Of a stretch of DNA of 19,864 nucleotides, positions 14,558 through 19,864 are shown in pieces (the first letter of the stretch is position 1; each line of letters opens with the position of its first letter). The translations under genes were made by a program, and so were the position numbers. Under the pieces are notes generated by a model. That model searched no databases, was not told the origin of the DNA, and saw only the letters and a list, made by a program, of their open reading frames with translations. This DNA comes from an uncultured Cardiobacterium sp. (GTDB lineage: Bacteria; Pseudomonadota; Gammaproteobacteria; Cardiobacteriales; Cardiobacteriaceae), in contig NZ_CALIZP010000065.1 of NCBI RefSeq assembly GCF_938028825.1, forward strand, positions 1 through 19,864. The letters are read 5' to 3'.

Positions 14558-15646
14558 TCAGGGTTTTTTCGGGGCGATGACGGTGCTGACGCGGGTCGGC
14601 AGTTCCCAGGCGCCGCCGGCGAAGCTTTTGCACTGGCTGCTGCCGCTGCCGCGCGCATAGGTGAAGGTGTTGCCGTCCCAGGCGTAGAGTTTTGCCACGC
14701 TGCAATCGCCGGGGCCGCGCACCTTCATGAAGCCCGCGATGTAGCCGTTGTCATAGCTGAGGCCGTCGGCGCTGTCGCCCACGACGGTTTTCAGGGTTTT
14801 GTGGTCGGAGCCGAGGATGGCGTAGTAGTCGCCCGCGTTGTAGGCGGCGAGGAAGCAGGGGCTGCCGACGAGGGTGTTGTCGGCGTTGAGCGGGTAGAGG
14901 GTGATGTCGCGCGCGGGGATGGCGTCACCATCTTCCGGCGGCGCGAAGAGGGGGCAGTCGTCGCCCGCTTTGGCGGCAAGGAGGGCGTGCAGCGCGCTGT
15001 ATTCGGCATCGCCCACGTGCAGGACGCGCGGCGGGGTGTCCGGCACGGCGGCGGCGTGGATGACGGGTTTTTTCGCAGGCCGGGGGATGGCTTTCTTGTC
15101 GCTGCCGCGCTTGATAAGGGCGGAGGAGGTGCCGACGCGTCCCTGGTAGTCGTCCATTTTGATGAGGACGGCGGCCGCGCCCGCGCCGGAGAGGATCCAG
15201 GTTTCTTTGTCCGCGCGGAAGCTGAGGGTACCGTTGCCGGCAACAGCTTTGAGGGCGGCGTCGGTCTGGGCGCGGCTGAGGCTGCCGTAGGCGGCGTAGC
15301 TGTCCGGATCGGGTTTGCTGCCCTCGCGACCTTCGCCGAGGGTAACGGCGCCGAGGCTGTTGTCGTCCAGATAGAGTTCGCCGCCGGTGGGGCGGGCGGT
15401 TTTTTCGTCCCAGTCCGCGCCCTGGATGGCGATGCGGCCTTGCACGGCGGCATCCGCCCCGGCGTCGCGCACGAGGAGGAGGGAGATGGCTTGTACTTCG
15501 TCGCCGGTCTGGTAGCCGGCGGCACGGCAGGTGCCGGTGTTGTCGCAGGCGATTTCCCAGTCTTTGTGCTGGAAATAGCTGCCATTATCGTCGAAAGCGA
15601 GGGTGGCCAGCGGCAGGGCGGCGAGGAGGGGGAGGGTGTGGCGCAT
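14558..15646 (-). CDS. DUF1176 family secreted protein
   Basis: This is a 362-residue exported protein of the DUF1176 family, whose function is not established. Its signal peptide is short (MRHTLPLLAALPLATLA). The mature N-terminus has the family hallmark: an aromatic-KDWE-x-ACDNTGTCRAAGY stretch (25-45) followed by SLLLVRDAGADA. The C-terminal part has the matching FLAAYNAGDYYAILG and YDNGYIAGFMKVRGPGDC blocks with paired cysteines. ATG 15646 was preferred over an upstream in-frame codon at 15751, which would overlap the DUF499 gene and lacks a signal peptide. GGAG is placed before ATG 15646. A perfect TATAAT lies about 30 bases upstream, so this unit has its own promoter and is not just a tail of the DUF499 operon. 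Confidence 0.88.
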   Translation of the reverse strand: MRHTLPLLAALPLATLAFDDNGSYFQHKDWEIACDNTGTCRAAGYQTGDEVQAISLLLVRDAGADAAVQGRIAIQGADWDEKTARPTGGELYLDDNSLGAVTLGEGREGSKPDPDSYAAYGSLSRAQTDAALKAVAGNGTLSFRADKETWILSGAGAAAVLIKMDDYQGRVGTSSALIKRGSDKKAIPRPAKKPVIHAAAVPDTPPRVLHVGDAEYSALHALLAAKAGDDCPLFAPPEDGDAIPARDITLYPLNADNTLVGSPCFLAAYNAGDYYAILGSDHKTLKTVVGDSADGLSYDNGYIAGFMKVRGPGDCSVAKLYAWDGNTFTYARGSGSSQCKSFAGGAWELPTRVSTVIAPKKP

Positions 15647-15674
15647 GGTGGCTCCGGTTTGTGATTTGCGCGCG

Positions 15675-15680
15675 ATTATA
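15675..15680 (-). promoter_or_regulatory. consensus -10 box for the DUF1176 operon
   Basis: The minus strand reads TATAAT here, in the 61-base gap between the DUF499 stop and the DUF1176 start. The predicted transcript would start near 15668 and have a leader of about 22 bases with a GGAG site. No good -35 is seen at 16-18 bases, since the upstream sequence CGGAAC matches poorly. Confidence 0.55.
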
Positions 15681-15707
15681 CGGTGCCGCCGCAAGCCGTT
15701 CCGTGCC

Positions 15708-18509
15708 TTATTCGAATTCCCCCTGCACTTTGAGCACCTTGCTGTTTTCATTCACGCTGCGTTGCAGGTTTTCATCAAATCCGTCTGCGGCGGTGGCCTC
15801 TATTTCGATAGACAGGCGGACGGTAACGCCGGATTTCTCGCTGAATTGGGCGATGATCTCGTCGAAGATATTGCCAAACTCCATTTTGGCTTTGAGCGGA
15901 TTGAGTTCTGCCCTGGCAAAGAAATGGGTGCGGTTCGCCGCTTGCGGAGGATTGTCGTCATGATTTGCGGCATTGCCGCCGGAGACGGGCGATGATGTAG
16001 TTGTTTTATTCCCTGCGGCAATGGATGCAGGCAGCGGGGTTGGCGCAGCGGTGATGCGCGCCTGATATGCTGCCGCTGTCTCCCGTGCTATCAGCAGGGA
16101 TTGTTCGGTGAGCAGATTGAAGTTGTCTTTGCCGAAACAGAAGCCGAGATATTTATCGCCGTCTTTGCCATCGGCAAAGCCGAAATAATCCGTGCTTTTC
16201 AAGGCTTCGCGCAGGGTGTTTTTATAGACGCCGTCATTCACCAGGCGCGGCAGATAGAGGTATTGGCAGCAATCGTGATAGACCCGCAAGGCGCCAATTT
16301 CCGTTGCGCCTTCCTTGAAATAGTATTTGTGCAGGATATCGCGCAAATGGATAGGCGCCCATTCGCGGGTGATGGCTTCTTCATTCAGGGCGACATTTTC
16401 GATTTCTTCGATCAGTTTCGCCGCGTTGGCGGATACAGCTTTGGCCGCCCATTGCACAGGCGACTCCGCGTCATATTGTTCGGGGATAATCAGCCATTTG
16501 TAGGCATCGCGGATGACCAGTTTCAGGCTTTCTTCCGCGCCCCTCCGGCTTCTTTCCGCCTGCTTGACTTGGCCGGTATCCAGGTTCAGCTTTTCTTCGC
16601 CAATATCATGGCTGATGCTTTTCCAGGCGAGATAGGTGCGGGTGGCATCATCCAGGCGTGTTTTGGTGTCGCCGTCAATGGCGAAGAAAAGCAGGCGGTT
16701 GCGTTTCTGCCGCGCCTGTTCGCCCCGTTTTTTCAGGATTTCGGCAGCGGCCTTGAAAGCGGCGGCGGTTTCTTTTTCACTGCGGCTGTAGCCCGCGTCG
16801 GGCGGCAGTATCACCAGGCGCAGCGCCCAGTCATCGGGGATGTCGGCGGACGGGGCAAAATAGTGAAAATGCGCGAAATAGCGGCCTTTGGCGAGGGTGT
16901 CCTGCACCCGTTTTTTCTGCTCCTCGCGCAGATCCGCCGCCGTAAAACTGCTTTTGCGCCCCTCCGCTTCGCGACGCAGGCTGGGCTTGGTGTCGAGCCA
17001 GTAGCGGTCCTGATCGGTGTAGAGGTAATGCAGGCTGTCTTGCAGGCGTTTCAGCACGTCCTTGAAGATACCGACGTTCTGCCCCGGCTGCACCGTGCCG
17101 AGCAGGATGTGTGCCGTATTGATGCCGCGCACGTTCTGCCCGCCGTCTTCCGGCGCGGTGGCGAGGAAGATGGTGCGCATCACCCGCTGCGCCGCCTGCA
17201 CCGCGCCGAAGCGGCTGTCTTCTTTTTCGCCGCCGTCAATGTTATGGGGGATGGACTGTTTGCCGGCCACTTCGCGGTTCATGATCGCTTCCCAGCCGCC
17301 GGGCAGGTACTGAATGCTTTTGTTCTGCACTTCGCCGTCCTCAAGCGGCAGCGAGCCGGGCAGGATCAGGCCGTCCTGATTATTGTTGACCCAGAGGCGG
17401 TGGATGACGATGGCGAGATATTGCAGCACGCCACGGGTGCGCTGGAAATTATCGAGGGTGGACCAGGTGTGATAGAGGCGGTCGAAGATTTCCGGGTGGA
17501 TGGGATAGGAGCGGCAGAGGCGGTCCAGATATTGCGCACTCTGGCACTCCGACGGGAAATCGCCGTCGTGTTCGCTATAAAGCTTTTGAAAAGCGCGGCA
17601 GACTTGCTCGATTTCCGCCCGCTCGCCGGTCTGCTCGAACAGGCGGCAGCGGATGATTTCAAAGGCTTCTTCCGCCGCTGCCGGTTTCCACACCGCGTTC
17701 ACCCGGTTGAAGTGCTTTTCCAGCGCCTTTAATGCCTTCTGCCCGAAACCGGCGCCGCTTTCCGACAGCGAGGCAGGCAAAGACGCCAGCAATACCGCCG
17801 TGGGCACGGCCTTGAAAGCTTCGGTCAGCGCCTGAACGAACTTGATGTTGGCCTCGAAGCTGCCTGCTGGTAGGCCTTCCTGCGACAGCTCGCTGAAATA
17901 CTTTTGCAGCTCGTCAATCAGCACCACGCAGGGGGCGGCCTGCTGCAAGAGGGCAATCAGCGTGTCCTTGCCCGGCGCGGTGCCGCTTTTATCTTCAGCA
18001 TCGACCAGCGCATAACCGTCGGCACCGGCCAACTGCCAGGCCAGCTCGCCCCAGAGGGTATGGGCGGTGATGTCGCCGTGCGCCTTGCCCCGGCTGACCG
18101 AGAGGTTGATGCCGTCCAGCACCGCCACCCGCGCCCGGGGCAGGTCGCTGATGCCCGCCTGGTCGAGCAGGGTCGGGATGCCTTCCAGCTGCTGCGTGCG
18201 GTCATGATGATTAGCGAGATGATAAACGGCCAGCATGGTGTGCGTCTTGCCGCCACCGAAAGCCGTTTGCAACTGGATGACCGGCTCGCCGCCCAGCCCG
18301 CACAAGCGGCGCGCCACTGCCGTCAGCAACAGGCGCATCCCTTCGGTGATGAAGGTGCGGGCGAAAAATTGCCGTGCATCCTGGTATTCCGGGTGGGCCC
18401 TGCCCTGCGCGACCTGAGTAATATCGGCGGCAAATTCGGATTGCTGGAAGCTACCTTGCAGCACATCGTTATGCGGGATGGCGATTTCTCGCCAGGGTTT
18501 GATGGTCAT
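15708..18509 (-). CDS. DUF499 family AAA+ ATPase of a candidate anti-phage system
   Basis: The 933-residue protein is the right size for DUF499 proteins. It starts with MTIKPWREIAIPHNDVL and EFAADITQVA, typical of the family. Walker A is AFGGGKTHTM with Lys88, and Walker B is CVVLIDE with Asp199/Glu200. Long helical and C-terminal low-complexity parts follow (Ala/Thr/Ser/Asn-rich linker near 840-870). The C-terminal FARAELNPLKAK...VRLSIEIEA segment is the usual closing domain. These ATPases are found beside DUF1156 methyltransferases in putative defence and DNA-modification clusters. Here the gene lies 39 bases after the DUF1156-type gene with an AAGGA site before ATG 18509. No further defence gene lies downstream in the window. 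The DNA-remodelling role is inferred from family context. Confidence 0.88.
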   Translation of the reverse strand: MTIKPWREIAIPHNDVLQGSFQQSEFAADITQVAQGRAHPEYQDARQFFARTFITEGMRLLLTAVARRLCGLGGEPVIQLQTAFGGGKTHTMLAVYHLANHHDRTQQLEGIPTLLDQAGISDLPRARVAVLDGINLSVSRGKAHGDITAHTLWGELAWQLAGADGYALVDAEDKSGTAPGKDTLIALLQQAAPCVVLIDELQKYFSELSQEGLPAGSFEANIKFVQALTEAFKAVPTAVLLASLPASLSESGAGFGQKALKALEKHFNRVNAVWKPAAAEEAFEIIRCRLFEQTGERAEIEQVCRAFQKLYSEHDGDFPSECQSAQYLDRLCRSYPIHPEIFDRLYHTWSTLDNFQRTRGVLQYLAIVIHRLWVNNNQDGLILPGSLPLEDGEVQNKSIQYLPGGWEAIMNREVAGKQSIPHNIDGGEKEDSRFGAVQAAQRVMRTIFLATAPEDGGQNVRGINTAHILLGTVQPGQNVGIFKDVLKRLQDSLHYLYTDQDRYWLDTKPSLRREAEGRKSSFTAADLREEQKKRVQDTLAKGRYFAHFHYFAPSADIPDDWALRLVILPPDAGYSRSEKETAAAFKAAAEILKKRGEQARQKRNRLLFFAIDGDTKTRLDDATRTYLAWKSISHDIGEEKLNLDTGQVKQAERSRRGAEESLKLVIRDAYKWLIIPEQYDAESPVQWAAKAVSANAAKLIEEIENVALNEEAITREWAPIHLRDILHKYYFKEGATEIGALRVYHDCCQYLYLPRLVNDGVYKNTLREALKSTDYFGFADGKDGDKYLGFCFGKDNFNLLTEQSLLIARETAAAYQARITAAPTPLPASIAAGNKTTTSSPVSGGNAANHDDNPPQAANRTHFFARAELNPLKAKMEFGNIFDEIIAQFSEKSGVTVRLSIEIEATAADGFDENLQRSVNENSKVLKVQGEFE

Positions 18510-18548
18510 GGGGGATCCTTGGGTGGTGATGGAGGGAGGCGGTGCGGC

Positions 18549-19864
18549 TTACGGCAAATCCATTTCCATCTGCCGGTCTTCATGCCCTTGCGCGGCGATG
18601 GTGATGTCGTGCCAGGCGTTGGCCAGTTCGTTGTAGGCGCGGGCATCTTCCGCCCATTTTTTGCGCTCGCACAGGGTGTAGAGGTGGTAGCAGAGCTGGC
18701 GGATGTGTTCCGCCTGCTGCGGTATCCGTGCCAGGAGCGCGCCGGCGGCGTCGCTGCCGTCCTGCTGGAAGGCGCGGATCAGCTGATGGCAGGCTTGCCA
18801 GGCGGGGAGGGAGCCTTGCGGCGGCTGCCAGTCGGCCGGAGCCGGATATTCCTGCCAGCGCAGCAGGCGCACCTTGCCCGCCAGTGCCTCGATAACCGCG
18901 CCGTGCATGGCATTCACACCGGTGCCTTTGGCGCGGGAGAGGGTATCGGCGTCGCCGAAGGCGCCCTGCGCCCAGCCGTACTGCTCGAACCAGGCGTTGC
19001 AGAAGCGGGTGGCAGCATCAAAATCGCCCGCTTCCGGGCTGAGGTAGTCGCTGATGGCCTGGTTAATCAGGCCCAGCGCTTCATGCACGCTGAGGTCGCT
19101 GCCGTCCTGCTTGCGCACGGCGGCGTATTGCGAATAGACGGCCATGCCCGGGCCGATGGCCGCCTGCGCCAAATCCACCGGGGCAATCGGCGTAGCGCCG
19201 TCGCTGCCGCCAATCATCGCTTCCAGATAATCGGGCAGGGTTTGCTCCAGCTCGCGCAGGAAATCGCGGCGGGAGACAGTCGCGGCATCGTCACGGCGGC
19301 GCTGGCAGACGAGGACGACGGAAGAAGCGAGGGCGTTTGACCCCATGCCAATGATACGGGTCGTTTGTTCTGAACGTATCGGCCAAGTGCCGGTGATGGC
19401 AAAGCCTGCCGCAATCACCGCTTGCAGGAAGGTTTCCCAGCCGGTGCTGACGGTTTTGTCGTCTTTGGTTTCTGCCTGCTTGAAGGCGTAGTAGATGGTA
19501 ACCGGGAAGGCGGGATGCGCCTGCGCCGCCATTTGCCGCATCGCCTCAGTCATGCCGTGCAGGAAAAAGGCTTCCGCTGCTTTTTTGGATGGGTGGCGGT
19601 GTGGGCTGGCAATCAATTCGGCGTCTTTGGGAACAGCAATAGTGGCAAATAATTGCGGGTAGATGGGGCGCAGATTGTGGCGCAGCCAGATGTAGAAGAA
19701 ATCCGATAAATCGGCGTAGCTGATATTATCGTAATAAGGCGGATCGGTCGAGATGACTTTATTCAGACTAATAGTCTGTCTAACAGCATCCGCCTGCTGT
19801 ACAATATTGCTGATTGCTGATTGCTGATTGCTGATTGCTGATTGCTGATTGCTGATTGCTGATT
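18549..19864 (-). CDS. DUF1156-type DNA methyltransferase, 5' end beyond the window
   Basis: The frame is open from the stop at 18549 to the window edge (437 codons visible), so the N-terminal DUF1156 region lies outside. The amino-methyltransferase motif IV is DPPYYDN at 19745-19725, followed by SYADLSDFFYIWLRH, as in DUF1156-domain adenine/cytosine-N4 methyltransferases. Downstream are GTWPIRSEQTTRIIGMGSNALASSVVLVC (in part TWPIRSEQ and ALASSVVLVC), a hallmark of the same family. A TTG at 19616 could be mistaken for a start, but it lies downstream of the catalytic motif. Immediately before the catalytic motif the frame passes through a heptanucleotide tandem repeat. The product probably methylates DNA for self-recognition with the downstream DUF499 ATPase. 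The sequence target is unknown. Confidence 0.85.
   Translation of the reverse strand, partial: SAISNQQSAISNQQSAISNIVQQADAVRQTISLNKVISTDPPYYDNISYADLSDFFYIWLRHNLRPIYPQLFATIAVPKDAELIASPHRHPSKKAAEAFFLHGMTEAMRQMAAQAHPAFPVTIYYAFKQAETKDDKTVSTGWETFLQAVIAAGFAITGTWPIRSEQTTRIIGMGSNALASSVVLVCQRRRDDAATVSRRDFLRELEQTLPDYLEAMIGGSDGATPIAPVDLAQAAIGPGMAVYSQYAAVRKQDGSDLSVHEALGLINQAISDYLSPEAGDFDAATRFCNAWFEQYGWAQGAFGDADTLSRAKGTGVNAMHGAVIEALAGKVRLLRWQEYPAPADWQPPQGSLPAWQACHQLIRAFQQDGSDAAGALLARIPQQAEHIRQLCYHLYTLCERKKWAEDARAYNELANAWHDITIAAQGHEDRQMEMDLP
19807..19864. repeat. heptanucleotide simple sequence repeat, more than 8 copies, open at the window edge
   Basis: The unit TTGCTGA is repeated without error eight times (19807-19862) plus two bases, and continues past the window. 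On the coding (minus) strand it lies inside the methyltransferase frame. Three units (21 bases) encode one cycle of SAISNQQ, and because 7 is not a multiple of 3 all three frames are visited without a stop. Gain or loss of one unit would shift the reading frame of everything after it, including the DPPY motif about 20 codons downstream. Confidence 0.95.

Noticed and set aside
13457..15664. Long plus-strand open frame (735 codons) opposite the two exported-protein genes
   Set aside because: It is an antisense shadow caused by high GC at third codon positions. The minus-strand genes have signal peptides, RBS, a promoter and family matches, while this frame is Gly/Val/Ala-rich without any motif.
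16101..19340. Two long plus-strand frames opposite the DUF499 and methyltransferase genes
   Set aside because: The minus strand has Walker A/B and DPPY motifs. The plus frames show no recognisable domain and no RBS.
19614..19616. TTG as the start of the methyltransferase-like gene
   Set aside because: The frame continues open upstream through the DPPYYDN catalytic motif and the repeat to the window edge, so the true start lies outside.
19807..19864. CRISPR array or IS end
   Set aside because: The unit is only 7 bases, has no spacers and lies in a coding frame, so it is a simple sequence repeat.

Overview
The window is GC-rich bacterial DNA with a strong preference for C/G-ending codons, densely packed with short intergenic gaps and many ATGA/TGATG overlaps. 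NusB, Tag (3-methyladenine glycosylase I), a periplasmic sulfate-binding protein and Tat/Sec-type exported proteins point to a Gram-negative proteobacterium. An HMG-CoA reductase coupled to a type 2 isopentenyl-diphosphate isomerase means mevalonate-pathway genes, uncommon in gammaproteobacteria but known in a few lineages. My best inference is a Cardiobacterium-like member of Cardiobacteriaceae. That is a guess from gene content and composition, not a database match.

Layout. (1) 1-118: a possible 3' end of an upstream gene and a strong bidirectional terminator. (2) 202-2264 (+): HMG-CoA reductase and type 2 IDI, translationally coupled. (3) 2411-3382 (+): secreted four-cysteine protein of unknown function, closed by a terminator. 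(4) 5522-3448 (-): sulfate-binding protein, then a five-TM membrane protein whose start overlaps the sbp stop. (5) 5811-7599 (+): a DUF2262-like protein and a signal-peptide-bearing C-terminal half of a GH1 beta-glucosidase. (6) 7701-13374 (+): a tight run of a shortened ICL/PEP-mutase-family protein, a GNAT acetyltransferase, an in-frame GNAT-NusB fusion, two tandem acyltransferase-3 membrane proteins, a small alpha/beta hydrolase and Tag. It ends at a perfect 14-bp hairpin terminator. (7) 15646-13442 (-): a DUF1176 protein and a second member of the four-cysteine secreted family. (8) 19864-15708 (-): a DUF1156-type DNA methyltransferase, cut by the window edge, and a DUF499 AAA+ ATPase, a pair typical of candidate anti-phage modification systems.

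The most striking points are as follows. A heptanucleotide tandem repeat (more than 8 copies, running off the window edge) lies inside the methyltransferase reading frame, about 20 codons before its DPPY catalytic motif. This is the architecture of a phase-variable modification or defence gene. The essential antitermination factor NusB is fused to a complete GNAT domain through an Ala/Pro/Thr/Glu-rich linker, with no internal ATG start ahead of the NusB core. A half-length GH1 enzyme has gained an export signal and lost its acid/base half. Two paralogous secreted proteins about 10 kb apart define a small family with a conserved C-x9-C motif.
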